Below, piece by piece: positions 45,201-56,142 of a stretch of DNA of 64,000 nt. The notes under the pieces were generated by a model. The model made no database searches, was not told where the DNA came from, and worked only from the letters and a program-made list of their open reading frames with translations. Origin of the DNA: Halicephalobus mephisto (Eukaryota > Nematoda > Chromadorea > Rhabditida > Panagrolaimidae); the NCBI GenBank assembly GCA_009193035.1, contig SWDT01000245.1, positions 29,435 through 93,434 of the forward strand, in the 5' to 3' direction. Within the stretch, counting starts at the first letter, position 1; every line of letters begins with the position of its first letter. Position numbers and translations under genes: made by a program.

Positions 45201-47188
45201 GTCCGAAAATTCTAATTTTAAAAAGTAAACAGTAAACTATATTGTTACTTTCTAAGAACTGTTAGTTCTAATTTCATAAAAGTTATTTTTTATTTTTTTA
45301 AAATATCATTTTTGATTTTTGAATTGTCTAAAATAACAATCCTGATCAAAAGACTAATTTTAAAAAGTAAACAGTAAACTATATTGTTACTTTCTAAGAA
45401 CTGTTAGTTCTAATTTCATAACATTTATTTTTTTATTTTTTTAGAATATCATTTTTGATTTATAAATTGTCTAAAATAACAATCCTGATCAAAAGACTAG
45501 TTTTAAAAAGTAAACAGTAAACTATATTGTTACTTTCTAAGAACTGTTAGTTCTAATTTCATAACATTTATTTTTTATTTTTTTAAAATATCATTTTTGA
45601 TTTCTGAATTGTCTAAAATAACAATCCTGATCAAAAGACTAGTTTTAAAAAGTAAACAGTAAACTATATTGTTACTTTTTGAAAACTGTTTTAATTTCGC
45701 AAGATTTTTTGCAGTAATATTTTTATAATTAAATTAATTTAGAATGATAATCTTGACCAAAATACTAATTTGAAAAAGTAAAAATGGACTGTATGGGATT
45801 GTTGTCCTAGAACATGTACTTTCTCGATTTCGTAAGAATCATCTTGTTTGTTTTTAAACAAGTATTTTCGGTAACCGGATTAGCCCAATACACAAGTCAA
45901 AGACCAAAAAAGTCGATTCACATATGTAAAAAGTGAACTCTACAGTAATTGTTCCATAAAAGTAATATTATTTTTTCTCTTTTTTGAATTAATTTTCCGA
46001 GATCTGAAATGGTCTAAAATATCAATCCAGGACCAAAAATCCCAGTCTAAAAAGATAGAAAAACAAAGGCCCTAAGGGAGTGACTGTTATGCAATAAATT
46101 TCTGATTTAACAAAATTCATTTTTTTTCTACTTTTTAGGTTATCCTTTTAGGTAACTGGATTAGCTCAGAGTACCAATCAAGAATTGATAAAAAATGATT
46201 TTTTAAAATTTCGAAATTGGCACGAATTATAGAAAATAAACGCCCAAAGAATCAACTACTTTAGGATTCACTTTTTATTTTAGATAAGTATTTTTCGCAA
46301 TCGGATCGGCTTAAAATATTAATCAAATAACTAAAAATTAATTTACAAAAATTTCAAAATTCACCTGGATGTAGAGAAATAAGTGTCCAAATGATTAATT
46401 ATCTCACAATATACTTTTTATCTTCTTAAATTAGTCTTCTAGATAACTGGATTGGTCTAAAACATTAATCCAAGACCAGCAAAACCGATTTTAAAAAGAA
46501 AAAACTCCAAAATTAACGTTAATCTAGGGAATGCCCCAAGGACCGAGTATTCTACAATCTATTTCTCCATTTTTAGATCACTATTTTTAGTAATTGAATC
46601 AGTCTAAAATAGTAATCGAATAAATATGAACTGATGTAAAAAGTTTTAAAAAAAATCAAACAAGCGCCTCAGGGGATTAGCCATTATGTGATTTAAAAAC
46701 ACATCACTCACCCGGCTGATCTCGTCACGCATGGTGCCTTGAGTCCGTTAATGTTGAATCTGACTTCATTTGATCCGAAATAAGAATCAGGAGCACTCGT
46801 CGGAGGAGCGGACAACGGCGGTTTCGGAATGGCTCCAGAAGCAGGTATATTTAAATGTTTAGGAATCGGAGGTGCTTTTGAAGGAAATTTCTGCAATAAA
46901 AAATTTACAAAATAACGATATAAATTTTCACCGATTCTATATTCTTCGGTTTCGGCAACAACGGCGGCGGCTTCAAGTACCGTGACGATGAATAATTGGA
47001 ATTGTTTTTATTTTTTTCAAATCGACCTAAAATTATGGAATTATTAATAAAATTATTGTAATTTTACCTTTTGTTCGAGCTACGATTCCACAATTATTGT
47101 CACTAATCGATTGGGGACTCGACGATGACTCAAATTTGGTTCGGATGTCGTTGACGGACATGGAAGACCCCGGTCCGTTATCCGACAT
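39215..47188 (-). CDS. exc-5: FGD/EXC-5-type RhoGEF (DH-PH-FYVE-PH)
   Basis: Nine in-phase exons (47188-47068, 47026-46932, 46890-46712, 43721-43187, 42753-41767, 41318-41075, 40590-40362, 39527-39312, 39269-39215) encode 886 residues. Order: Pro-rich N-terminus with KPPPLLPKPK and PPIPKH segments (likely SH3 ligands), an acidic Ser-rich stretch, a DH domain (about 280-490), a first PH domain (about 515-630; GSVWRQTRK, LILFSDVLLI), a FYVE finger (about 655-720) with the signatures WITDDD, RKHHCRKCG and RVCSACY for PI3P binding, and a second PH domain ending near the C-terminus. FGD proteins activate Cdc42; C. elegans EXC-5 keeps excretory-canal lumen diameter and has this domain order. The start is the first ATG, divergent from the COMMD gene. 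A 3-kb intron (43722-46711) holds tandem repeats. Confidence 0.85.
39720..40340. repeat. ~77-bp tandem repeat in exc-5 intron
   Basis: Units contain AAATTAATGTAAATTTTTTC, AATAAATCCTTTAAAATTGA and TTGATATAAAAACTCC. A larger block starting TTTATGCTTTTTTAAAGCAA appears twice, about 282 bp apart (39765 and 40047), so a multi-unit segment was duplicated as a whole. Confidence 0.6.
40740..41060. repeat. ~58-bp tandem repeat in exc-5 intron
   Basis: Several copies of AAAATTATATTTAAAAATAA followed by ATAAAATTTTTAAAAA and a T-rich half, between the exons starting at 40590 and 41318. Confidence 0.55.
41400..41760. repeat. ~100-bp tandem repeat in exc-5 intron
   Basis: About three to four copies of TTCGAATTTTCGTAATTATT followed by GAAAAATACGTTTATTTTAA and TATTTTCGAAAATAAATA. 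The unit includes the palindromic ATTTTCGAAAAT. Confidence 0.6.
42921..43110 (-). repeat. Dispersed AATCTGGCAA repeat (intron copy in exc-5)
   Basis: Reverse-complement copy of the element seen at 31812 and 38274: AACGCGAATCTGCAGAATTT, then AGAACAAGCGCGAGTGGG, TTTGCCAGATTTACCACCAC and CTCTGCGCGCC. It lies in the intron between the exons starting at 43721 and 42753. Confidence 0.65.
44160..44515. repeat. ~100-bp tandem repeat in the long exc-5 intron
   Basis: About four copies of a unit with AAATCCTGAAATTTCGTAAA, TTCATTTTTAATTTTTATAA and AAATTACGAAATAATTATAC. Confidence 0.6.
45150..45700. repeat. ~143-bp tandem repeat, four copies, in the long exc-5 intron
   Basis: AAAAAGTAAACAGTAAACTA recurs at about 45220, 45361, 45505 and 45647, each followed by TTGTTACTTTCTAAGAACTG and TTAGTTCTAATTTCATAA. 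Periods 141-144 bp with few mismatches, so the array looks young. More diverged relatives continue to about 46630. Confidence 0.75.
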
Positions 47189-47698
47189 CTGGTTTTAGCA
47201 CTGCTCAACAATCGACTTCTATCACTTTATAGATTAATATTCCGCAAAAAATAAAAAATAAAGTGACTTAAAAGTGGACTCGACAAAAATGAGTCATCAA
47301 CTACTGGTAGATTGATTACTGGTCCATCGAGGCACCTTGGTCAATTTCCTTTAACTCTATAAATAACACAATTAAAAAACAATAAAATAAACAAAAAAGT
47401 GATATATGGATCAATTAAATCCCGATCACGATTTACATGATCAAATATCTCCGAAAAAAATCGATTGTGTTCTCAACGCCAAAATGTTTTACTTTTTATT
47501 TATCGATATATCGAGAACTCGGTCTGACGTTACTGATCACGTTTATCTCGTAATTAAAAAAAGTAAAATCCGTTGCATTCGGTCGCGATAAAGTCGATTT
47601 CGTCAACAACTACCCGAGCGTGTTTGCACTCCTTGGACGCGCGATTTCAAAACAATTCTTATTCATCATCCTAAAAATCCACAATCTTCCAGAAATCC
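47189..47698. promoter_or_regulatory. Divergent promoter between exc-5 and the COMMD gene
   Basis: 510 bp between two opposite start codons. Positions 47440-47660 are unusually rich in CG-containing hexamers (TCGATTT, TCGCGATAAAG, GACGCGCG) for this A/T-rich window. A plus-strand frame 47406-47591 is open here (MDQLNPDHDLHDQ), but I could not join it in phase to the COMMD exons with a convincing splice, so I treat the interval as promoter with a possible leader exon. Confidence 0.4.
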
Positions 47699-47966
47699 AT
47701 GTCAAAGTTGATCCATATGGGATATTCCGTAGTCGGTAATTATTAGTTTTATTTTAATTTTATATATAACTTTTCCAGTGCCTGTTTGTTCTTCTGTTTC
47801 AGACGAACCTGGAGAAACGAAAGTCAACGTCGAATTTCAAATTTGTAAAAACGGAAAACCGGAGCTGAAATGTTACTCATTAACGTTGAAGGAATTCCAA
47901 CTTTTTTTAAGGGAGCTCAACAGGACTACGGACGCTGCTTTATCTGCGATATCGGGTAACATGTGA
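47699..47966 (+). CDS. COMM-domain mini protein (COMMD6-like)
   Basis: Two exons, 47699-47735 and 47779-47966, encode 74 residues that are almost only a COMM domain. Seen: SKLIHMGYSVVVPVCSS aligns with the start of the domain in human COMMD6/7 (NQLVDFQWKL type), then a strand pair with CKNGKPELKCYSLTL, and a C-terminal amphipathic helix KEFQLFLRELNRTT. COMM domains dimerise in the Commander/CCC complex that recycles endosomal cargo with retromer/retriever. Human COMMD6 is likewise short (about 85 residues) and lacks the N-terminal helical domain, which supports the short start. ATG 47699 lies 7 nt after a TTCCAG acceptor, ideal for spliced-leader addition. AATAAA is at 48015-48020, 49 nt after the stop. 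Confidence 0.75.
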
Positions 47967-48020
47967 AGAAAATCACAATTCATCAATTTTGTGTAAAGTC
48001 ACTTCCAAAGTGTAAATAAA

Positions 48021-48726
48021 ATTCATCCTTTATCGATATTATGTCGGGAAAATCAGATTTCATATATGAACAAAGATTTTAATTTATTAATTTCATATAA
48101 AAATCAGTTTTTATATATGAGGAAATTAATTTCTCGACTTCATATAAAAATTACTATATATGAAAAAACAATTTACTGACCTTAAAAAGTCATCTTTAAT
48201 ATGAGCTTAAAAACTTCATTTTTTGTAGAACAAATAATTTTTTGTACGTTAAAAAATAATGATTTCACGTAAAAATCATTTAGAAAATATTTCACGTAAC
48301 TTTGCAGCTTTTTGACATAAAAAATTGTACTTAGATTTCTAGAAAAATATGTAGGATGCGATTATGGAATTTGTAGATTCGGAATCCAAAGTCAGAATTG
48401 GAAGTCGACCTTCAGAATCCTAAATTCTGATGTTTCTGTTTTTTTTCAATGATATTTATCCTTGAAAATTTTCAACTTTTCTTCAGATACCAACTTCTGA
48501 AGTCTTGTCCAAAGAGATTTCTGAAGGCAAACCTTCAACTTTGACTTTGAATTTTGAAGACAGAATCCGATCATTTCATCTTATATATTTTATGTTAATG
48601 CTTAATGACATTTAGAATTTCATGTCAGGCTCTCCACATAAGGGTGAAAAGTTACTAAAAATGTTTTAAGATAAACAATACACTCATTATTTTGGAAAAT
48701 AACGTTGAACGAAAAAGAATCCAAAC
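48021..48726. other. Intergenic, no gene seen
   Basis: Several copies of TTCATATATGA- and TTCATATAAAAAT-type short motifs at 48055-48180, otherwise unremarkable. From about here on the sequence loses the long A/T homopolymer runs that dominate the left three quarters of the window. Confidence 0.4.
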
Positions 48727-48923
48727 TGTTGGGATTTGAAGAGACGCCATACAGATGACGCTCCCTGAATTGTGGGTCTTAGCACGACTACCGTAACCTT
48801 ACGAGGTTTATGTTATTGTGTGGTTGTTAGGTTGTGATGTAGAATAAGGTTGTGACTTGTTACTCTGTAAAGACTCCAGTGCCTCTTTCCCTACGTTGCA
48901 GCGTCCCTTAGGAAGTCACAACA
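48727..48923. mobile_element. Candidate solo LTR (TGTTGGG...CACAACA)
   Basis: A 197-bp stretch begins TGTTGGGATTTGAAGAGACG and ends GGAAGTCACAACA; flanks are CAAAC on the left and AAAAC on the right (4 of 5 bases). Its composition is far richer in G+C than the neighbourhood. Termini and near target duplication fit a solo LTR of a gypsy- or Bel-type element. No reverse transcriptase or integrase sequence is nearby. Confidence 0.5.
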
Positions 48924-48959
48924 AAAACAATAGTAGTTAATTTCACTTTTTGATTTTAG

Positions 48960-50311
48960 ACGAATATGAAACAATGGTCTATTCCACGTCAATCTACAAA
49001 ACTATTCTTTGAAACATCGTTCAAAATTACAAAAATTAGTAATTCATTGTACCAATTCAGTATCGTTGAAATGACAACAGGATACAGAAATTAATTTTCT
49101 TCCGATCTTTTAATATTCAATCGTTTTTTATTACTTTTTACTTTCACATTAGAAATTTTGTAACTTATTTGAAATTTCACAATTTATTGATATTGCGAAA
49201 AATGGAGAGAGAAAAACTTGAATATTTCTGAAAATACATCGAGAAACTTCGACGATACGACTTATCGTTATCCTCATTCCCTTGGCAGTCGGGGATCCCA
49301 CTGATATGGTTGGTTTTTTTACTTGAAAATAATAAAAAGAGATTTTAGGTCATCGAACATGGAAATAATCCAAAACAATCAGGAGTGAAAATGATAGTCA
49401 ATAAAACTATGACGATGCCGAATATAACCTTCTGTATGTCCAAAAAGCAGGCCTGGAGTTACTTCAAGATCGATCCCAAGGCGCCAGTAAAGGAATGGGA
49501 TCAGATCGTTCAAGTTAGTTTTTTGTTTTTTATCAAAGTCAAATTTACCTTTAAAGGATCAATTGGCAAACATGACTGATGCAGCATCGTTTTTAACCGC
49601 ACCCTGGGATTACCGTCTCGTCATGGAAGCTTACGAAGTCATAGCCACATTGAATTCCATGGAAAGAGAAACAACTCCTCAGAGAGCGGCTAGATCTATG
49701 ACAAATTTCAGAGTGCATCCTCGTCTTGCCGGAAAGAGAAAACTAATCAGAGTTCGTTTTATTGTTTCTCAATAACAGAATGAGAATTGTGTAGAAGATT
49801 CTGAGACTCAGTAGAAGTTTCTGAGACTTTAAACATTTCATAATCATTTGAATTCAATGTTTACAATATAGGTCTATACGGTTCGGGTAATTTCCTAACA
49901 CCTGTTTCTATTTTTTGTAACATGAAAAGAACAGGTTTTACATTTCTTGTTGAACTAGACGAAAAAATTTCGAAAAGTTCTAGGTCATCAAGAATTGAAT
50001 TAATTCCTCATACCAGTTATTATCATGATTAAATTGTGGGATAGAACTAACTAAATTAACAAAATTAAAACATGAATTCACTTTTTAGACTTGGATGAGT
50101 GCTATTAAGAAACGAAACGTTACTTTTACTGAGTTTACACAGAAAGCAGGTTATGAAATGCTTAGAAGGTAGTTGTTATAACAATTAGAAAAACGACTAA
50201 ATTCAAGCTTCTAGATCTCTTCAGCGGTTCATGAGGACATCTTATGATGGAAACAAGATATTCAAGACGGATATAAAAATATCAAAGTGTAGTAGAATTG
50301 TCTCAACATGA
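48960..50311 (+). pseudogene. Truncated DEG/ENaC channel subunit
   Basis: Four consecutive in-phase exons (49349-49513, 49557-49751, 50089-50168, 50215-50311) encode part of the extracellular domain of a degenerin/ENaC-type cation channel: VIEHGNNPKQSG, MPNITFCMSKKQAWSYFKI, APWDYRLVMEAYEVIATL, then KKRNVTFTEFTQKAGYEML and LQRFMRTSYDGNK, the usual order in worm DEL/ACD proteins. The frame ends in TGA at 50311, well before the Cys-rich domain, and no downstream exon with Cys-rich or TM2 sequence was found. Upstream, 48960-49035 (KQWSIPRQSTKLFFETSF) and 49247-49310 (TIRLIVILIPLAVG, perhaps TM1) look like eroded N-terminal exons with poor splice sites. Most likely a decayed gene; a functional truncated one is not excluded. 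Confidence 0.6.
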
Positions 50312-51655
50312 AACCCCGAATATTTTATAACTTCTAGAAGGGTCATAAGAAAACAGAAAGTGCTAATAAAACGAGTTGATTTTGGTTGTGAGTTCACAAA
50401 ATTATTTCCTCTATTATTTCAAAGTTTTTTTATTCTACAAAGGAATTTTAAAATTCTAAGAAATGGTAGTATTATAAAATGAGAATGGAAGATTTTGATG
50501 AAATCGTCTTAAAAACAATCTCCAGAATGATTCAGGAGTTTTCGGAATTTTCATATCACAAAGAAACAAAAACAACAGGAACCAGCTGTGGTGTAATTTT
50601 GACAATATTAAGAACATTTGATAATATGATATATCTAGAAAAAACAGTGATTCGTTGTCAAATTCTTTTATTCCATCCTGGAAAAGCATATTCAATTATA
50701 TTCTTCTGTTTAAGAACTTGTTTTCTCTGCTCTCCAAAAGCAGATCTTATAGTGCCTTTAGTTATATCAAAGTTAAACATTTTTAGTGATATGTTGTCGT
50801 AGATCCTGAAATAGTTTATGCAATCCTAATCACTAGACTAAAGGAGTAATCCTTCTTTATCCAAATATATTAAAACACGAATACTTCAAATCTAGGGATA
50901 ATAGGATAGTATAGAGGATAAACATAATAAAATATATGAGTCTTAATACCTGCCAAGCGGGAGATAGGAGTTAGGCAGTTACCTTAAATACAGAATTTTG
51001 GACATCACTTGACTTGCCCTCGGGATAATTAGACTTCTATGATCTTCGGAGAATCTTATATCAGAAACATTCAACTGTTCGAAGTGGCATTCTGAGAATC
51101 TTTGCAATCGTCTTTCTTCCAGACTCGTGAGGCTTTTACTTCGACGTCATATCTCCTTTCATCGTAGGGTAGAGAACTCATTTTGGTATCATTATAAAGC
51201 TCTGGAAAGCAGATTTAAAGTGCTATCAAAGACTGTTCGAGTTTTTCGTTTTTTAAGAAAGTTCTGTGAATTTTTTCTTCATTCTATAGAAGTTCCTAAA
51301 ACATTATCTGAGATTCTGCAAAATTTTACAACTGTAGAATTGGTTCTGAACGACTCTAGAAATGGTTATAGAATTTAAAACATTACATAACTAGAAATTG
51401 TTTAAAAAATTGTTCATTAAGTTAAAAAGATAGAATTCAAATCCGTTCATATTATCTGATATGTAGTCAAGTACTTATTCAGGAAAACACTTGAAGTAAA
51501 GAAAAAAGACTAAAATCAATAGAAAAGTAGGACACTTCTTCTCAAAGTATGAGAACGAGTAATAAGCCTGAGTTTTAGCATTAATGATTGCTCCCACCAT
51601 AATAATTTAATTTTTTATTATTATTCATTATTTTTACTTCTTATCTGCATAGATT
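50312..51655. other. No supported gene
   Basis: Open frames of 80-107 codons at 50479-50802 and 51127-51378 lack splice partners, start context and recognisable motifs. Composition is less A/T-biased than on the left of the window. Possibly eroded gene sequence. Confidence 0.3.
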
Positions 51656-51659
51656 CACA

Positions 51660-51951
51660 ATGATTGAGTTGAAGGATATGTTCCGTTATGGATCTGCAGA
51701 GATTTTCACTGAGCTAGAAGTATAAATATTCCTACTTTTACTTTTTTACAATTTCTGTTTATATTACCCAACAGCGAGACTCACGAATTACCAACATCCA
51801 TGAAGGAGGATCTCTTCCTGCAGTTGTATGATGGTATCTATGAATTCTACAGCAACCTCTCTTTGACCGATTCTTCAAGGTTTGTGAATAGTTTATATAG
51901 TTAATTGTAGATTTTCCCAGGTTCGTCAAAAGACTGATGTCTGATTTTTGA
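51660..51951 (+). CDS. Small hypothetical protein or gene fragment (three exons)
   Basis: Three short exons fit in phase: 51660-51719 (MIELKDMFRYGSAEIFTELE, donor GTATAA), 51779-51879 (begins THELPTSMKEDLF, acceptor GCGAG, donor GTTTGT) and 51921-51951 (ends VKRLMSDF, acceptor TTTTCCCAG). Together 63 residues, hydrophilic and helical in character (LFLQLYDGIYEFYSNLSL). I do not recognise the family; the helical pattern is not unlike part of a nuclear-receptor ligand domain, but that is a guess. The weak acceptor of exon 2 and the small size leave a relic equally likely. Confidence 0.35.
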
Positions 51952-51975
51952 CATCCAATATTCAGTCCATCAAAT

Positions 51976-54130
51976 GTTCAATTTGTTAACTGTTGAATGT
52001 TTTGACAGTAAGTACAGTAGATACCTCGTAAATCTTCCAAGAGGTGAATCTAATGATATGTTCGGCACTTTTTAATTCTTTACATCAGTTCTCACGAAAC
52101 AACAAATTGAAATTAACTGGATAATCAATGAAGGTGAGGAAAGTCACTTAAGTTGTCTTCTTGTATGCTAAATATTATTTATTAGTGGATCTTCAACCTC
52201 ATTAACGAAAAAAAAATTTGTTGAATATTCAGGAAGATTCTGAATTATTAATTTTATTACCGTTGAAATTCTCATTCAAAACAACTCCAATGAAGAATTG
52301 GATAATCTTTATTTTTAATTAAACTATGATATTCAATCACTATGCAAAAAAGTTCTAGTAAATTAAAGATGTTTATTTCCAACTCGAATAAAACTTTTCA
52401 GTCCCTCTTTATTTCCCTTCTTTGATTATTGACTCAAATTCTTCTCTCAGTCACCGTCTTTACCTGTTATCAGGGTTCTTAACATCACTATCCAAAGTAC
52501 AGCTTCAATAAAGTTTAGATAACGTATGCTTTCGATTTAAATCATGTTATACTTTCCATTCTTATTTCTGACTGAAAAATGTCTTTTTTTTTAAATTTAG
52601 ACATCCACGTTTGAAAAGGAAGAAAGAGTAAGAATAGTTAACTACCGATTTTAAAAATCGTAAATCCAAAAGATATGTTTCATAGTAGATTTTTTGGATG
52701 TTTGGGGAAATTGGATTGTAGTTGATTCAAATCAAATTCAAATGAAGCATCTTCGTAACAATAAGCTTCTGAAGATTAGAAAGGTGTTGGATCAGATATT
52801 TTTTGAAAATCTTGATCTTTACAAGCAGAACAAAAGGTTTCCGAAAGGATATTTGGGTAAATACGGGTTTTTCAATATCTAAAAGAACTTTGGTATATAA
52901 CTATTATCCTTCGGGAATGAACGAAGTTTTTGTCTCTCATGTGACCTCAATTTCTAAATCATTCAGTTTGAAATCATGTAAAATTATGAGACAATCATAA
53001 AATAGATTCTCACTTAAATTACTTTAATTTTTCAAAACTTCTAATAATTCTTGTCAAAGTTGTTTTATAATTAAATCCATTTCTGTTTTGTAATTATATA
53101 CTTGTGATTATTTTAAAATTGCTTCATTTCAATAAAAAAGTGATATATGGATAATTCGAAAATAAATGACAACATTAACAGATTTGTGCAGTTTAGGTTA
53201 ACTCATAGATTTCATTAATAGCCATTCTAATTACCTTAGGTTAGGTTTAGGTTGGATTTATGCTTGACCTTAGGCTAGACTAGCTCATATATTTGGTTTT
53301 TCATTAATATTTATGATTGATGCTTTCCTACTTGATTTATGGAGTGGATTGCAAATTTTTGTTTTTTATGTAAATTGCACATATTTTTGATACGCTCAAG
53401 AATTGCAAAAGTGGATCATAATGCTGTAATCATAGGCAGTAAAGATGTCATAAATTGTTATTGAAACAGAAATGAATGATAAAAAGTAGGCAGATATATG
53501 AAATCTACAAATAAACACTCATAGAAATTCAAAATTAAGTTGTGTTAACATGAAAAGTGGATTTTACACGAGAACAGTGTTTGTGACAGAACGCCAAGTT
53601 CACTTTGCGACTGAAGAATGGACTAGTTCATTCTCGTGGTAACAAAGTGACTACTCACTGATTTTTCAAAAACGAAAGTAGACGTCCACTTTCATTTTCT
53701 AGAAATTCTTGCCACTCAGATATTTATTGAATGTAATAGAAATTGAGTTTTTGATATATTGTCAAATAATGTAATGATATTAATATATGATATAATGTTG
53801 ACAGTCTTGTTATTTGATTAAAAAATAATTGAATAAGTTTAAACCGTTTATGTAAATTTCTGTGCAACATATGCTTGATATATTCCACTTTGCCACTTTA
53901 TGTAATCTTTAGGAATATATGACTATTAAGGAATAAAAAACATTAGAAGTTACGAATCATTGAAAATCATAATTCTGACTGAAGTGGATCACAGTGAATT
54001 TCTGAAAATTGTCATATTTAATTTATTTTAATGGAAATTGGTGTAGATAAGTATATTTTCATTTAATAATCTACTTAATAGTGATGGTTTTTAACTCAAC
54101 ACTTGGGTGTAAATAAACAATAAAGAACTT
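51976..54130. other. No supported gene
   Basis: Short open frames only (for example 52694-52882 and 52803-53000). Exon-like scraps with KQNKRFPKGY and a TTTAG acceptor near 52600 have no partners. A run of TAGGTTAGGTTTAGGTTGG near 53236 resembles telomere-like TTAGGC repeats only loosely. Confidence 0.3.
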
Positions 54131-54140
54131 TGATAAGTGT

Positions 54141-54215
54141 GACCAGGTAGCTCAGTGGTTCAAAATACAATTATCAGGTAATTTAAGTGGCAGGTTCGAT
54201 TCCAAAAGAAGACGG
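54141..54215 (+). repeat. tRNA-like sequence with intact pol III A and B boxes (SINE head or tRNA relic)
   Basis: TAGCTCAGTGG at 54148-54158 fits the A box and GGTTCGATTCC at 54193-54203 is a perfect B box, 45 bp apart as in a tRNA. The T-stem is badly mispaired (GCAGG against CCAAA) and the acceptor ends do not pair, so this is not a working tRNA. It may be the head of a short interspersed element or a tRNA pseudogene. Confidence 0.55.
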
Positions 54216-54531
54216 AGTTTTCTATCATTCTTCATGAAGATTAAAATTCTTCTAATGAGTAGATAAAGTACTGTATCAAACAGAACAACCCTACTGTAGG
54301 GGAGAAATATTGTTTGTGGGATTTGGGTCGGTTGCGGGAGAGAAATTACAATAATATGGAGTGCAAAGTTGTTGATTTTCTAACAGTTCTTTGATTTGCA
54401 TTTTGTTCAATACAGAAACTGATTATTCTTGAGTTTGAAGAAGCATTTAATATGAAATGATCATGTCTAAATGCTGAATTTAAACTCAACATTAAAGGTT
54501 TATTTTTGGAATCAGGGAATTCAGGGTGAGG

Positions 54532-55308
54532 ACGGTAGTCTATGTCACATTTTGATCAGAATAGCGAACTGATTAAACTTGCGGCTTTTTTTGTGCTACG
54601 ACATCAGATTTTCTAGTTTTTAGAATTATTTAATACCAAATCTGCTTTTTTTGTTGTTACTTAATTGTTACAATATATTTCACAATTTTCTCCATCTTCG
54701 TACTTACAAATAATCATTTAGATCAATTTTTACAGAAAAATAACATATCCAATTATTATCGTAGATCTATTCAGTTGCAAAATGATGAATGCTTTGCAGT
54801 AAAATTTCATGTATCAGTTTAGGAGTTTAGGTTAAAAATCATGTGTCTAGTGATAGAACTTGAGTAACTTTTAGTGAATTATGTCTAAATTTGAATTAAA
54901 AGTTTGAAAAAAGCTCAAAATATATAGCCATGAACTTAACTATTTTAGTTATATACTCCTATATCACTAACAAGCATTAGATAAAGTGACAAACTGTTCG
55001 GAACTACTATTCATTACCTTATTAAAATTACGGTAATTGATAGATTCATAAAATTCTCTTTAAAATACTGATATAATGCATTATAACTCATAGTTTAAGA
55101 CAAATTTAATATTATTGATGTGAAAAGTGAGTCTTTTCTATTTCTATATGCCTTATCTATTGTAAAAAGATGTTAAAAATAAATATTTATTAAGAATTTG
55201 TAAAAAACGTTAAAAATCACTGAAAATAAGATCTGAATGGTCCTAACATTAAAAAAAAAGAAATTTCAAGGTTCGTCCATTTGGGTGAAATGTGACATAG
55301 ACTACCGT
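54532..55308. mobile_element. 777-bp element bounded by 21-bp perfect inverted repeats
   Basis: CGGTAGTCTATGTCACATTT (with one more A outside) at 54532-54552 is exactly inverted at 55288-55308 (AAATGTGACATAGACTACCG). The interior has no long frame. Perfect 21-bp termini 777 bp apart suggest a non-autonomous DNA transposon. The exact ends and target duplication are uncertain. Confidence 0.55.
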
Positions 55309-56142
55309 TGCCGCACCGAAATTTTGACCTGCTTCCATTAGAACTCCTATCTATCTGAAGAGACAGAATTATTAAAACTTTTTCTTAGTTCAGAAGCTAG
55401 TCAAAAATTAGAGACACTGGGAGAACTTTAATTTGCATGGAATAAAACAGTTCCTTTATTGAAAAATACTATCGTTGATCAAAAACATGTTCGTTTGAAT
55501 CTCAATCGACATTGTTTCATTATTCTCATATAGAATGTAAATTTCCAGTAATCATACATTTACTATTATATTCATAAAAGTAGTAAAACACAACTTTTTA
55601 CACTTAAAATATTGTGACACCATGTAATTCCCCCTCTGGTTATTATTATTTCATTCTCATTTTTCAATTGGCTGGTTAATTGCAAAACTTTGCAGATGTT
55701 TTCCTTTATTTCACCAAGGGTATTTCAGATCGGATTTCTTCATTTTATGAGTTTTTCTTTTTCTCGTTCTGTATTCTCAGTTATTTTTATTTCCTGTTTT
55801 TTGAAGCTGATCGGCAAAAAAGTTGATTTTTTGTGTCTCTACAGTAAAATCCTTGATGTTGTGATTGGATTTACAACTATAAAAGTAGGCATTATTTCTG
55901 TTTTATCAATATTTTTTATAAATATTCGATATTTGTACTTAAATTAGAAGCAGTTTATTTATTCACAATTAATTTTCCTGTTTGAACAATACATAAGTTA
56001 CAGCATGGATTTCTGACGTATAATAATCAAGGTTTTTTGATAATGAGTATTTTTAAGACAGTTGTAAACAGATATGGAACATAAGGTCTTTCATAATAGT
56101 CAATTTATAATTCAAAAACACTAATTCGGTAGCCTACGTCTT
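55309..56142. other. Intergenic, possible membrane-protein scrap
   Basis: A plus-strand frame 55690-55947 is hydrophobic (VFSVIFISCFL, VGIISVLSIFFINIRY) and follows a TTTGCAG acceptor, so it could be a piece of a seven-helix receptor gene, but nothing adjoining supports it. Confidence 0.25.

Noticed and set aside
47406..47591. 61-codon plus-strand frame upstream of the COMMD gene as its first exon
   Set aside because: A GTAATT donor could join in phase, but the intron would be unusually GC-rich, the residues do not resemble a COMMD N-terminus, and an ATG directly after an acceptor already explains the gene.
53230..53290. TTAGG-like run that might be an interstitial telomere repeat
   Set aside because: The units are TTAGGTTAGGTTTAGG with no regular TTAGGC hexamer; too short and imperfect.
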